From Pseudonocardia alni (GTDB lineage Bacteria > Actinomycetota > Actinomycetes > Mycobacteriales > Pseudonocardiaceae), in NCBI RefSeq assembly GCF_002813375.1, contig NZ_PHUJ01000003.1, positions 2,728,001-2,792,000 on the forward strand: a DNA stretch of 64,000 bases, in the 5' to 3' direction. This document shows, piece after piece, positions 36,801-47,368 of the stretch. The position numbers were made by a program, and so were the translations under genes. Each line of letters opens with the position of its first letter. Position 1 is the first letter of the stretch. The notes beneath the pieces were generated by a model that worked only from the letters and a program-made list of their open reading frames with translations, did not search any database and was not told the origin of the DNA.

Positions 36801-38396
36801 GGCGCACCGCTCCGCCTCGGTCCGGGCGGCGGCCGCGGAGTCCTCGACGTCGGCGGCGGTCGAGCCCGCCTTCAGGTGCCCGGCGGAGACGGCGGCGGCG
36901 ACCCGGGTGTCGAGGTCGTCGAGGGCCTCGCGGGCGGTGGCGGCGGCGCTCTCGGCGCGGGCGGCGTCGGCGGTGCGGGCGACCTGCTCGCGACGGGCGG
37001 CCGCCGCGCGCTCCTCGGCGTCGGCGCGGTGCTCCTCCGCCGCGTCGGCGGCGGCGTCGGCCTCCGCGGCGACCCGGGCCAGCGCGACCGCGAGCGCGCG
37101 GGCGGCGTCCTGCCGCGCGGCGAGCGCGGGCCGGGCCTTCTGCTCCTCCTCCTCGACGCGGGCGCGCAGCCGCGCGGCCTCGGCGGCGGCGACGCGGTGC
37201 GCCAGGACCGGTTCGACGGCGTCGCGGGCCATCGAGACGGCCGACGCCGCGTCGCGCTCGCGGGTCGCCTCGGCCGCGGTCCGCTCGGCGGCCTCGACGG
37301 CGAGCCCCGCGGTGAGTCTGCGCAGTTCACCGACGGTGTCCTGCAGCCGCTCCGCCGTCCGGGCCGCGGACTGCTCGGCCTCGACCGCGCCGGTGGCCTC
37401 CTCGGCGGCGGTCACCGAGCGGGCCTCCTCGGCGATCCGGCGGGCCGCGATCCGCGACGCGGTCGCCGCCAGCTCGGTCCGCGCAGCCGTCTCGGTGTCG
37501 CGGGCGGCGGTCGCGGTGGCCTCGGCGTCGACCATCGGCTCGAGCCGGGACAGCGTGCCGTCGACGAACTCCCGCTCGGTCTCCAGCTCCTCGCGCTGGG
37601 CGAGCCGGTCGGCGTAGCCGGCGACGAGCTCGGCGACGTTCTGCGGCTCCGCCGGGTCGAGCACCGCGCGCAGCAGGAAGTCGACGAACGCCTCGTCGGA
37701 GGAGAACGAGAACGCCTCGGCGGCCTCGCCCTCGCCGGCGTTCATCGCGCGCTGGTAGCGGAACAGCTCCGGGTCCAGGCCGACCTCGACGAGGTGGCGG
37801 GTCCAGTCCCGGTGCCCGGTCTCCCAGGCGAGCTCGGCGTCGGGGTGCTCGCGGTGCGCGGTCTGCAGGCGCTCCCGGAAGGCGGCCAGGGTGACCCGGC
37901 GCCCGTCGTGGGTGAACGGCAGGTCGTCGAGGCCCATCCCGGGGACCGGCCGGAAGGAGAACCAGGCGTCGGCCAGCTTCTCCGGGTCGCTGGAGGCGAC
38001 GTGCCCGCGCCACTCCGACACCTTCCCGGTGACCAGCAGCCGCCCGGTACCGACGTGCATCCACTCGCAGACGACGTGCGCCACGTCCTCGGCCAGCACG
38101 AAGTTCTCCAGCACCGTGGTGCTGGTGGTCCCGACGACCTGGCGCCGCCCGGGCAGCAGGACCGAGAAGATCAGCTTGAGCAGGACGGACTTGCCGCCGC
38201 CGTTCTCCAGGAACAGCACCGACGCCGGCGACGGCCGACGCGGCGTCGTGCGGTCGAGCGCGTCCGGGGCGAACAGGTCCTCCTGGACGGCGACCTTCAC
38301 CGGGGCCCCGACGCCCCGCAGGTCGAGTGCGACGTCCTGGTAGCGCGCGGCGGTCGGACCGACGGAGAACAGGCGGACCCGGGTCAGCTCATACAT
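33882..38396 (-). CDS. Wadjet-like JetC: SMC/MukB-type ATPase
   Basis: The 1504-residue SMC-like protein has Walker A near the N-terminus (FLENGGGKSVLLKL), two long Ala/Glu/Arg coiled-coil arms, a compact hinge around residues 620-760, and at the C-terminus the signature SGGQQLTAAIVLYCTMAAL and Walker B GVLFLDNPIGRAS. The residue after Walker B Asp is Asn rather than the usual Glu. Size and order (after small JetA/JetB-like genes, before a TOPRIM protein) fit the MukB-like motor of Wadjet/MksBEFG, which extrudes and restricts circular plasmid DNA. Its start overlaps the JetB stop by 8 bp. Confidence 0.82.
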   Translation of the reverse strand: MYELTRVRLFSVGPTAARYQDVALDLRGVGAPVKVAVQEDLFAPDALDRTTPRRPSPASVLFLENGGGKSVLLKLIFSVLLPGRRQVVGTTSTTVLENFVLAEDVAHVVCEWMHVGTGRLLVTGKVSEWRGHVASSDPEKLADAWFSFRPVPGMGLDDLPFTHDGRRVTLAAFRERLQTAHREHPDAELAWETGHRDWTRHLVEVGLDPELFRYQRAMNAGEGEAAEAFSFSSDEAFVDFLLRAVLDPAEPQNVAELVAGYADRLAQREELETEREFVDGTLSRLEPMVDAEATATAARDTETAARTELAATASRIAARRIAEEARSVTAAEEATGAVEAEQSAARTAERLQDTVGELRRLTAGLAVEAAERTAAEATRERDAASAVSMARDAVEPVLAHRVAAAEAARLRARVEEEEQKARPALAARQDAARALAVALARVAAEADAAADAAEEHRADAEERAAAARREQVARTADAARAESAAATAREALDDLDTRVAAAVSAGHLKAGSTAADVEDSAAAARTEAERCATALADADTAAATIREERRAAEARRTAAQDAAAAARADAATAEAARSAAEADAVALAAEVRPAELLGLDETRPDTDAGLVVDTLTTAIRGAERERTTLHGDQRRDERALAALGDGGLLPDPTEIEDVLAALEAAGITAWSGRRYLAKLPAPDRETVLARLPHLAGGVLLNDARDAERARAELDAARLLPACLVAVGTTAALRADADAAPGIDFVVPPNPALHDEEAAEQVRVRLVAETTERAARLAELETVLDDDRRLRDRFAALRDRRPTLADLTEAAEAAEAARAAAVAEYEATRAEVEDLDERADRLTVDRPGLERTAGDTRRRADALAALRTELARRATHEERMRTGEADAARARQEADAAGTTADRAGREAADAQQTRDRQRGIGTTLRDEAAALPVSTDEVGGQDGEPEGAPEGSLAELREEFQRARDAYASASVDTDLQGALERAEADARERRVAVDGLPRTVVEAATAFLHTPDGADAASRRAAAEQARTAYDEAEGRRADAATELAVARRELERFTGGERPIDHGAEGRSARCAPYDPPRDAEHGRELVARATADLDAAGKDLERRRRARTDAEDAHRTATDLARGFGLVVSSLDEPPEPSGVPFDGDVEAAQAALKRHQNAVRDAAGERTRAEKKVREGVDAVARFAQDPRFATLSSPVHRHIGGVDRSEMPGLAAEWIAALRPRLRSLDDDLGNIERHRSGIVTRLSGMVGEALRTVRLAQRLSQLPEGLGDWSGQQFLRIRFEELPDAALRHELGAVVDRTATGMAGGKAKDRRDGTSMLLRGVRAAMPKGVRVEMLKPDAVLRTERLRVSAIKDVFSGGQQLTAAIVLYCTMAALRAHQRGQGRRAHAGVLFLDNPIGRASAGYLLELQFGVAQALGVQLVYTTGLFDAGALSSFPLLVRLRNDADLRAGRKYLSVDERVTRSVPDADAPGGRITAARVYRRPEAAVAAGTGDDGAGSAG

Positions 38397-39654
38397 CGCG
38401 GTCCTCCGTGCGGTGGTCGGTCGGCGGGGTGTCCGGCGGGCCGGCCGGATCCGCACGCTCCGTACCCGTATCGGCAGGGTGTCGGTCCCCGGCCGTGTCG
38501 CCACCCCCGGCACCGTCCTGTGCGAACTCGCTTACCGGGTCAGCGGGTTCCCCCGGCACAGCCCCGCCGACGGGATCGACAACGCCCATCGGGTCACCGG
38601 CCACGCCGTCACCCCCGACACCGCTCTGCACGAACTCGCTTACCGGGTAAGCGAGTTCCACGGGCACGGTGTCCGAGCCGACCGAGCCGACCGAGCCGTC
38701 GGTCCCGGCACCGTTCGCGCCGTTCACCGGATGAACGATGTCCGAGGAGCTCTCCCCCACAGGCTGCCTCGCCGCGGGTGCCGGATCGAGTGCCGACGAC
38801 GGCCCGGCCGTCTCCCCCGACCCCGGCGGATCGTCGAGGTCGGGCGCGCTTCCCGTCCCGGCCGCGCCCTGAGCACCGGACCCGGGCGCGTCGAACACGC
38901 CGTCGTGCTCGGTCACCAGGGTCCCGGCGGCGGTCGCGGCGGGCAGGACGTTCAGGGCCAGCAGCTCGTCGAAGGCCCGCTGGGCCGCGAGCTCGCGCAC
39001 CTGCACCTGGTAGCGCGGCGTCGTCCGGTAGGCGCCCTCCGCGCCGACCGGGACGAGGAAGCCCTGGTCGGCGAGGAACCGCAGCGCCTTGCCGACGATC
39101 CCGCGGGTGGTGGACTCCCCGACGCGGCCGTCCTTGGTCGCGGTGGCCTCCGGGCGACGCTGCCAGACCCGCCAGACCTCCTCGAGCTGCGGAGCGTCGG
39201 ACTCGGGGTCGGCGGGACCCGCGGCACGCTCGTTCAGCACCCGGCAGGCCTCGCGGACGGCGCCGTCGACGAGCTCCACCGAGACCCGGCCGACGTAGGA
39301 GTCGTCGCCGAGGTCGTCGGGGCGGGGGAAGGCCAGCGCGGCGACGGCGAGGTGGGCGATCCCGTGCAGGACCTTGTCGGCGCCCCGGTTGGCCAGGGCG
39401 GTGCGGCGGGCGTACTCGTCCATCCGGATCTCGAACACCGAGCCCTCGGTCGCGGCGAGCACGATGCCCGGGCCGGTGTCGACGGCCAGCACCACCAGGC
39501 CCAGACCGGACGCGACGCGCTGCACGGTCGTGCGGAACTCGTCGTCCTCGCGGTAGCGCCGGACCAGGTCGGCGTAGTCGGGGTCACGGCCGGGCAGCGC
39601 CTTGGGGCGCATGCCGTAGCCGACCAGGCGGGCCGCGGTCTCGGTGTCACTCAT
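38389..39654 (-). CDS. Wadjet-like JetB: MukE-type subunit with long disordered tail
   Basis: Residues 1-235 look like a small winged-helix MukE-like partner (LVRRYREDDEFRTTVQRVASGLGLVVLAVDT, later GKALRFLADQGFLVPVG and RYQVQVRELAAQRAFDELLALN). The last 160-odd residues are a Gly/Asp/Pro-rich, probably disordered extension not expected in a core JetB. The DNA for this tail contains two related palindromes, one perfect (38632-38658) and one decayed (38523-38549), plus a third weaker one at 38721. The start ATG overlaps the JetA stop. Total 421 residues. Confidence 0.72.
   Translation of the reverse strand: MSDTETAARLVGYGMRPKALPGRDPDYADLVRRYREDDEFRTTVQRVASGLGLVVLAVDTGPGIVLAATEGSVFEIRMDEYARRTALANRGADKVLHGIAHLAVAALAFPRPDDLGDDSYVGRVSVELVDGAVREACRVLNERAAGPADPESDAPQLEEVWRVWQRRPEATATKDGRVGESTTRGIVGKALRFLADQGFLVPVGAEGAYRTTPRYQVQVRELAAQRAFDELLALNVLPAATAAGTLVTEHDGVFDAPGSGAQGAAGTGSAPDLDDPPGSGETAGPSSALDPAPAARQPVGESSSDIVHPVNGANGAGTDGSVGSVGSDTVPVELAYPVSEFVQSGVGGDGVAGDPMGVVDPVGGAVPGEPADPVSEFAQDGAGGGDTAGDRHPADTGTERADPAGPPDTPPTDHRTEDRDV
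38523..38549. repeat. Decayed palindrome in jetB tail, copy 1
   Basis: Starts gaactcgcttaccgggt, identical to the left half of the perfect copy at 38632. The right arm has diverged at a few positions. Confidence 0.55.
38632..38658. repeat. Perfect 27-nt palindrome in jetB tail, copy 2
   Basis: Arms gaactcgcttacc and ggtaagcgagttc (13 bp each) flank a single g. A third, shorter element with the same ACCGG core (cgttca-N5-tgaacg) lies at 38721-38737. All are inside the predicted disordered extension of the JetB-like protein. Confidence 0.7.
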
Positions 39655-41111
39655 GTCTGCGCCGTCCGTCGGTTCGTCTGTCCGCCCTGCACCCCGGCCC
39701 GCGCCAGCAGCAGGTCCGCGCCGCCGAACTCGGGGTCGTCGAGGACCGTCCCGTCGTCGACGGCGACCAGCACCGACGGGTCGCCCTGGGTCCGTGCCGT
39801 GGCCACCGCCGTCCCGACGGCGTGCATCGCCCGCAACGCGACCAGCTGCGGCAGGTCCGCCCCGGCCGCGCGGGCCGCCGCGAGCGCCGCGGACAGCCGC
39901 ACCGGGTGCTCGACGTCGGCGGGCAGCACCGCGTCGGCGGCCGCCCACGTATCCACCCCGAACCGCTCGCGCGGCTGCGGCGCCAGCTCCGGCTCGGGAA
40001 CCTCGGCGCCGAACGGGTCACGGTCGCTCGGCGGTGTCAGCAACGTCTCGACCAGCCCGCCCAGGCTCGGCACCGACGGGTTCCGCACCCCGGCCCCGGC
40101 ACCGAAGTAGCCGGTCACCGGGTCGTGCGCCGCCTCGACGGTCAGCGCCAGCGACGGCCGCAGCAGCTGCCCGAACACGTCGACGGCGGCCCGCTTCGGC
40201 TTCCCGGAGAACTGCTGGCGGTCCTGCTCGGCGCGGAACGACGCGCCCGCCTCCTGCAACCGTGCCTGCAGCTGGGTGTGTCGCTGGATGCAGTCGTCGA
40301 CGACGGTCACCAGCTCCGCGGCCTGCCTGCGGCGCCCGGGCTCGGTGGCCTCGTCACGGGCGTCGGCGATGTTCGCCTTGATCATCGTCTCGGCGCGGTA
40401 GCGGGACTCGATATGGGTCAGTGCCTCGTCGAGCAGCTGCGGGACGGCGTCGAGCCAGTCCACCGAGCGGACGTCGCGCCGGGTCGCCTCCAGCTTGCGC
40501 CGCAACGACTCCGCGTACTGCACGGTCCGGTAGCGGGCCTGCTCGGCCGCCAGCCGGGCGTCGCCGAGACGACCGCGGACGATCAGCGTCTCCAGCTTCG
40601 TCTCGGCCGCCTCCTGGGCCGACTCGACGTCGGTGTCCAGCGCCCCGACCAGCACGTTGATCGCCTCGTCCGAGGCGCGCAGGTAGATCCCGCCGTCCGG
40701 GGCGGCCACCTCGACGAGCAGCTTGAAGTCGAATCGGCGACGCACGTAGCGCCCGTCGTCGTCGGTCGTGCCGTACTCCACGGCGAACCCGCGGTCGATC
40801 GACCCCACGTTGATCAGGTTGTCGATCACCCACTGTGCGACGCGGACGTACTCCGACCGCGGCGCCCCCGGCACCTGCGCGCCCACGAACGGCAGCAGCC
40901 GCCGGACGACCTCCGCGTGGTCGGCACCGTGGTCGAAGTCCATGGCCAGGGTGACCTGGTCGATCGCCTGCAGGCCGATCTCGGCCATCTGGTAGCCGGT
41001 CGCGTCCCAGTCGAGCCGCCCCTTGCGGGCGTCGAGATCGTGCAGCGGCGCCGTGCAGGCCAGGGCCTTCAGCCGGCGCGCCACTCCCTCGTCCGGGCTG
41101 ATGGTCGACAC
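39651..41111 (-). CDS. Wadjet-like JetA: MukF/kleisin-type subunit
   Basis: The 486-residue protein begins with a winged-helix-like region (RSEYVRVAQWVIDNLINVGSIDRGFAVEYGT), followed by long helices (AAETKLETLIVRGRLGDARLAAEQARYRTVQYAESLRRKLEATRRD) and a C-terminal domain, as in MukF/MksF-type kleisins that bridge SMC heads. It is the first gene of a four-gene coupled set with the JetB-, JetC- and JetD-like genes. GTG 41111 has no Shine-Dalgarno; TACAGT (41124-41119) lies 7 nt upstream, so the defence operon appears leaderless. Confidence 0.72.
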   Translation of the reverse strand: MSTISPDEGVARRLKALACTAPLHDLDARKGRLDWDATGYQMAEIGLQAIDQVTLAMDFDHGADHAEVVRRLLPFVGAQVPGAPRSEYVRVAQWVIDNLINVGSIDRGFAVEYGTTDDDGRYVRRRFDFKLLVEVAAPDGGIYLRASDEAINVLVGALDTDVESAQEAAETKLETLIVRGRLGDARLAAEQARYRTVQYAESLRRKLEATRRDVRSVDWLDAVPQLLDEALTHIESRYRAETMIKANIADARDEATEPGRRRQAAELVTVVDDCIQRHTQLQARLQEAGASFRAEQDRQQFSGKPKRAAVDVFGQLLRPSLALTVEAAHDPVTGYFGAGAGVRNPSVPSLGGLVETLLTPPSDRDPFGAEVPEPELAPQPRERFGVDTWAAADAVLPADVEHPVRLSAALAAARAAGADLPQLVALRAMHAVGTAVATARTQGDPSVLVAVDDGTVLDDPEFGGADLLLARAGVQGGQTNRRTAQT

Positions 41112-41118
41112 CCCGACG

Positions 41119-41181
41119 ACTGTAGTTCGGCCGCTCCGGGCCCTAACGCCGCCTTAGGGCTCACGCAGCGCGACCTTGGGG
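41119..41181. promoter_or_regulatory. Divergent promoter region jetA-like / PepSY-like 2 with TTAGGG sites
   Basis: Minus strand: TACAGT (41124-41119), 7 nt before the jetA-like GTG, with GTTAGGG (41147-41141) at the -35 position. Plus strand: CTTAGGG (41153-41159) and CTTGGGG (41175-41181) are 22 bp (2 x 11) apart. CCCTAA-N7-TTAGGG forms an inverted pair at 41141-41159. The motifs match those at 30282 and 32363, so the two-component regulator may act here. Confidence 0.4.
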
Positions 41182-41259
41182 CGGGCGGCGGCACAGTTCC
41201 CACCAGCATCCGGGTCGCACCGACCCGGACCAGCCGGAACCTCTCGGAGGAAGATCACC

Positions 41260-41772
41260 GTGCGTACCCCGCTCACCGTCGCCGCCGTCGCCGCCACCGG
41301 TCTCCTGCTCGTCGGCGGGGGCACCGCCCTCGCGCTCGGCGCGGGCGGCGCCCCGGACGAGCTCACCGTCGTCCCGACCGGCGCCGCGATCGCGCGCACC
41401 GCCGACCTCCTGCCCCCGGAGCTGCCCCGTACCGCCGCGCCCACGGCACCCGCGGCCGCCACCGCGCCCGCAGCCCCCACCCCCGCCGCGCCGGCGGTCG
41501 ACCGCGCCGCCGCCGAGCGCGCCGCCCTCGCCGCCGCGGGCGGCGGGCGGGTCACCGAGGTCGAGTTCGACCGGGCCGACAGCGACGACGACCGGCACGA
41601 CGACGACCGCGACGACGACCGCAGCGACGGCCGGGACCACTGGGAGGTCGAGGTCGTGAACGGCACCACCGAGCACGATCTCGACATCGACGCCGCCACC
41701 GGCCAGGTCCTCGACCACGACGTCGACCGGCACGACGGCGACGACGACCGGCACGACCGCGACGACGACTGA
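41260..41772 (+). CDS. PepSY-like, Asp-rich secreted protein (paralogue 2)
   Basis: The 170-residue paralogue of the gene at 32458 has a signal peptide (LTVAAVAATGLLLVGGGTALALG), a Pro/Ala/Thr-rich linker, and the same unit: VDRAAAERAALAAAGGGRVTEVEFDRA, then DHWEVEVVNGTTEHDLDIDAATGQVLDHDVD. Asp/His/Arg-rich segments on both sides suggest metal or cation binding. GTG 41260 follows ggaggaag. It is divergent from the Wadjet-like operon, and its upstream DNA shares the TTAGG and gcagcgcg motifs with paralogue 1. Confidence 0.75.
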   Translation: MRTPLTVAAVAATGLLLVGGGTALALGAGGAPDELTVVPTGAAIARTADLLPPELPRTAAPTAPAAATAPAAPTPAAPAVDRAAAERAALAAAGGGRVTEVEFDRADSDDDRHDDDRDDDRSDGRDHWEVEVVNGTTEHDLDIDAATGQVLDHDVDRHDGDDDRHDRDDD

Positions 41773-41831
41773 GCCGGCCCGGGACCGGAGGTCGGCGGGG
41801 CCCGGGTCACGGGGCCCCGCCGATCGGGCGG

Positions 41832-42140
41832 TCAGCCGCGGCTCGCGGACCCGTCGGCCGCGGCCAGCACCGTCGCCCGCAGCAGCTCCCGCTCCCCGGC
41901 CGGGGCGACGGCGTCGAGCAGCTGGTCGAGGGTGTGGCAGAGCGTGTAGTAGCCGCTGAGGAACGAGACGGTCCACCCGTCGTCGAACGCGCGCACGTCC
42001 ACCCCCCGCACCACGTCGTTCACCGCCCGGGCCGCGGCCCGCCGCCGGGGCAGCCCCACCAGACGCACCGCATCCGGGTCCGGCGCGGGCGGCGGGCGCG
42101 GGGCACGCGGGCGCCCCAGCCACGGGTTCGGCGCGCTCAC
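41832..42140 (-). CDS. Hypothetical protein downstream of P1 peptidase
   Basis: This 102-residue protein is not recognised. The N-terminus is Pro/Arg-rich; the remainder is one helical segment pattern (VNDVVRGVDVRAFDDGWTVSFLSGYYTLCHTLDQLLDAV). GTG 42140 overlaps the stop of the P1 peptidase gene (GTGA), so it is probably translated with it. No signal peptide or membrane segment is visible. Confidence 0.55.
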   Translation of the reverse strand: MSAPNPWLGRPRAPRPPPAPDPDAVRLVGLPRRRAAARAVNDVVRGVDVRAFDDGWTVSFLSGYYTLCHTLDQLLDAVAPAGERELLRATVLAAADGSASRG

Positions 42141-43153
42141 GGGCCCACCAGGAGCGACGAGTACGACGGCCGGTCCGGCGCCGGTTCCGCCGCCAGCAGC
42201 GCGTGCGCCACCGCCCGCGCCGTCACCTCCGCCGCGGCCGCCTGCAGCGCGAACACCCCGGCGACGTCCGGTGCGGCCCGGGTGCCCGTGGCCAGCGCGA
42301 ACGCGCAGTCGCCGTCGCGGATCGTGTGCACCGGCGAGATCGACCGGGCCAGGCCGTCGTGCGCCATCGTCGCCAGCCGGGTGCAGCCGACCTTGTCCAG
42401 GGCCGCGTCGGTGCCGACGACCACCAGCGTCGTCGCCGTCCCCAGCGGGTTCACGTGCCCTGCGTACAGCGCGGCGAGCCGCTCCGGCGGGGCGAGGGCC
42501 GGGGCCACCCCGGCGGCGAACTCGCCCGGCAGACCGTGCCGGGCGCCGTACACCTCACCGGTGGCCGGGTCCGCGGCCGCACCGGCGGAGTTGAGGACGA
42601 CCAGGGCCGCGATCGTCGTCCCGGCGGCAGAGCCCTCGGTGAGCACCGCGGACGCCGACCCGATCCCGCCGCGAAGCCCGCCGGACACCGCGCCGGTGCC
42701 CGCCCCGACCGAACCCTGGACGACCGGGCCGGCGTGTGCGTCGTCGTAGGCGGCCGTGCCGGTCACCGCGGTCGGGCGGGCCCGGGGGTCACCGCCGCGA
42801 CCGAGGTCGAACACCACGGCGGCCGGCACGATCGGCACGACGGCGCCCGGCACCGGGAACCCCTCGCCGTCGCGCTCCAGCCGGGCCATCACGCCGGACG
42901 CGGCGTCGAGACCGAAGGCGCTGCCCCCGGACAGGGTGACGGCGTGCACGCGCTGGACCGTCGCGACCGGGTCGAGCAGGTCGGTCTCCCGGGTGCCGGG
43001 CGCGGCGCCGCGCACGTCCACGCCGGCGACCGCGCCGCCCGGCGGGGCCAGCACGACCGTCGTCCCGCTGCGGGCACCCGGCCCGTTCACCGCCGCGTGC
43101 CCGACCCGCAGGCCCTCGACGTCGGTCAGCCCGTTCCGCTCGCCCGCTCGCAC
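42137..43153 (-). CDS. P1 (DmpA/L-aminopeptidase) family peptidase
   Basis: The 338-residue protein is an Ntn-hydrolase of the S58/P1 family. It starts NGLTDVEGLRVGHAAVN, has TLSGGSAFGLDAASGVMARLE, and has the self-cleavage/nucleophile region GGIGSASAVLTEG. Such enzymes autocleave into two chains and release N-terminal residues from peptides or amides. The expected nucleophile is a Ser or Thr near GSAS. GTG 43153 follows a ggag site. It is encoded 76 bp downstream of coxG on the same strand, so read-through from the cox operon is possible. Confidence 0.85.
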   Translation of the reverse strand: MRAGERNGLTDVEGLRVGHAAVNGPGARSGTTVVLAPPGGAVAGVDVRGAAPGTRETDLLDPVATVQRVHAVTLSGGSAFGLDAASGVMARLERDGEGFPVPGAVVPIVPAAVVFDLGRGGDPRARPTAVTGTAAYDDAHAGPVVQGSVGAGTGAVSGGLRGGIGSASAVLTEGSAAGTTIAALVVLNSAGAAADPATGEVYGARHGLPGEFAAGVAPALAPPERLAALYAGHVNPLGTATTLVVVGTDAALDKVGCTRLATMAHDGLARSISPVHTIRDGDCAFALATGTRAAPDVAGVFALQAAAAEVTARAVAHALLAAEPAPDRPSYSSLLVGP

Positions 43154-43229
43154 CGCTCCATCCTGCCCCGCAACGCCACGGGCCGGCACCGCGGAACGCG
43201 GTACCGGCCCGGAGGGACGTGCGGGGGAC

Positions 43230-43946
43230 TCAGCCCTTCGCGCCACGCAGACGCCGGATCAGCACGACCAGCAGCACGAGCGCGCCCACGCCGCCCAGCA
43301 CCGGCCCGAGGCGCTTGAGCACCGGGGCACCCGCCGAGTCGAGCAGGTCGATGGCCTCGACCGGGCTGCTCTGCGGCTGGTAGGTCCGCTTCACCGGGGC
43401 GGGCGCGGCCTGCTCACCCGGGCCCGGCGGGACGGCCGGGATCGGACTGGTCTGGTCGGCCGCGTGCTTCGGGCCCGCGCCGTTGGAGGTCGCCGCACCG
43501 GGGCCGGTCAGCTTGTCCGCGACGCAGCTCGAGAACTGCCCGATGATCTTGTCGGCGACGTCGGAGATGACACCCCGGCCGAACTGCGCCGGACGACCGG
43601 TGACGGTCATGTCGGTGACCATCGTGACCGAGGTCTTGTCCGCACCGTCGGCGACCATCGTGCCGGTCACGACGGCCTTGGCGGTGCCGTTGCCGCGGGC
43701 GTCGCGGCCGGACGCGTCGATGACCACCTTGTGGTTCGCGTCGTCACGCTCGATGTAGGTGCCCTTGCCCTTGTACGTGAGCGAGATCGGGCCGAGCTTG
43801 ACCTTGACGGTGCCCTGGAACGAGTCGCCCTCGTACTCGGTCAGGGTCGCCCCGGGGAAGCACGGAGCGATGAGCTCCGGGTCGTTGAGGGCCTTCCACG
43901 CGTCCTCGATCGGCGCCGCGATCGTGAACTTGTTCTCCAGTTGCAT
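43230..43946 (-). CDS. coxG: CoxG-like SRPBCC protein with C-terminal membrane anchor
   Basis: Residues 1-150 form an SRPBCC/CoxG domain (NKFTIAAPIEDAWKALNDPELIAPCFPGA, VTMVTDMTVTGRPAQFGRGVISDVADKIIGQF). A Pro/Ala-rich linker leads to one transmembrane segment near the end (VLGGVGALVLLVVLIRRLR). In carbon-monoxide dehydrogenases CoxG recruits the enzyme to the membrane, and the C-terminal anchor here fits that role. It is the last gene of coxS-coxL-coxM-coxG, about 90 bp after coxM. Partner specificity is by position only. Confidence 0.85.
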   Translation of the reverse strand: MQLENKFTIAAPIEDAWKALNDPELIAPCFPGATLTEYEGDSFQGTVKVKLGPISLTYKGKGTYIERDDANHKVVIDASGRDARGNGTAKAVVTGTMVADGADKTSVTMVTDMTVTGRPAQFGRGVISDVADKIIGQFSSCVADKLTGPGAATSNGAGPKHAADQTSPIPAVPPGPGEQAAPAPVKRTYQPQSSPVEAIDLLDSAGAPVLKRLGPVLGGVGALVLLVVLIRRLRGAKG

Positions 43947-44035
43947 CTTCTCTGCCCAGCCTCCTCGAACGAACGCCGGCGCCGGTCCCGGGGGTTCCGG
44001 GGCCGGCGCCGGCGTCGGTGTGTTCCTCGGGTACG

Positions 44036-44883
44036 TCAGCCGGCCGCGGCCAGCACCGCACGACCGGTGAGAACCTTCGCCAGGTGCTCACGGTAGTCGG
44101 CGGCGGCGTCCGCGTCACTCGGAGCGGACGTGCCCTCGAGCGCGTGCTCGGCGGCCGCCTTCGCGACGTCCGGACCCGCGGCCTTGCCCACCAGGGCCGC
44201 CTCGACACCGGTCGCCCGGATCGGCACGTTGCCCATGTTGGTCAGGCCGACGCGGGCCTCGGTGATGGTCCCGCCGTCCACCTTCAGCGCCACGGCGACG
44301 GCCACCATCGACCACGCCTGGGCGACCCGGTTGAACTTCTCGTAGTGGCTCTTCCAGCCGGACCGCTTCGGGAACCGGATCATGGTGAGGATCTCGCCCT
44401 CGCCGATCGCGGTCGTGAAGTAGTCCTGGAAGAAGTCCGCCGCGGTCACCAGGCGGGTGCCACCGGCACCCAGGATGACGAACTCGGCGTCCATCGCCAG
44501 GGCGGCCGCGCCCAGGTCACCGGCCGGGTCGGCGTGCGCGAGCGCGCCGCCCAGGGTGCCGCGGTGGCGGACCTGCGGGTCCGCGACGGTCTCGGTCGCC
44601 CGGGCGATCAGCTCCACGTGGGAGTTCACCAGGTCGTTGCGCATGACCTCGTGGTGGGTGGCCATCGCGCCGACCATGACGTACTGGTCGTCCTCGCCGA
44701 TCCGCTTGAGCTCGGGGATGCCCCCGAGGTCGATGACGGTGCTCGGCGCGGCCATCCGCAGGCGCAGCACCGGCAGCAGGCTCTGCCCGCCCGCCAGGAT
44801 CTTCGCGTCCTCACCGGCCGACTGCAGGGCCGACACGGCCTCCTCGACCGAGGAGGGCCGGACGTAGTCGAACTTCGCCGGGA

Positions 44884-44887
<4 letters not shown>
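44036..44887 (-). CDS. coxM: Mo-hydroxylase FAD-binding subunit (CoxM-like)
   Basis: The 283-residue protein is the FAD subunit of the xanthine dehydrogenase/CODH family: KFDYVRPSSVEEAVSALQ, AGGQSLLPVLRLRMAAPSTVIDLGGI (first FAD loop), and RHRGTLGGALAHADPAGDLGAA (second FAD loop). It passes electrons from the FeS subunit to FAD and onward to an acceptor. GTG 44887 overlaps the coxL stop (GTGA). It is part of a three-subunit enzyme with the flanking coxL and coxS genes. Confidence 0.9.
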
Positions 44888-47367
<2,480 letters not shown>

Positions 47368-47368
47368 G

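Noticed and set aside
36507..42749. A 2080-codon plus-strand open frame
   Set aside because: It is antisense to the jetC, jetB and jetA-like genes, composed of Arg/Gly/Pro/Ala runs without domains, and is a shadow of high-GC coding DNA. The minus-strand genes have motifs and overlapping starts.
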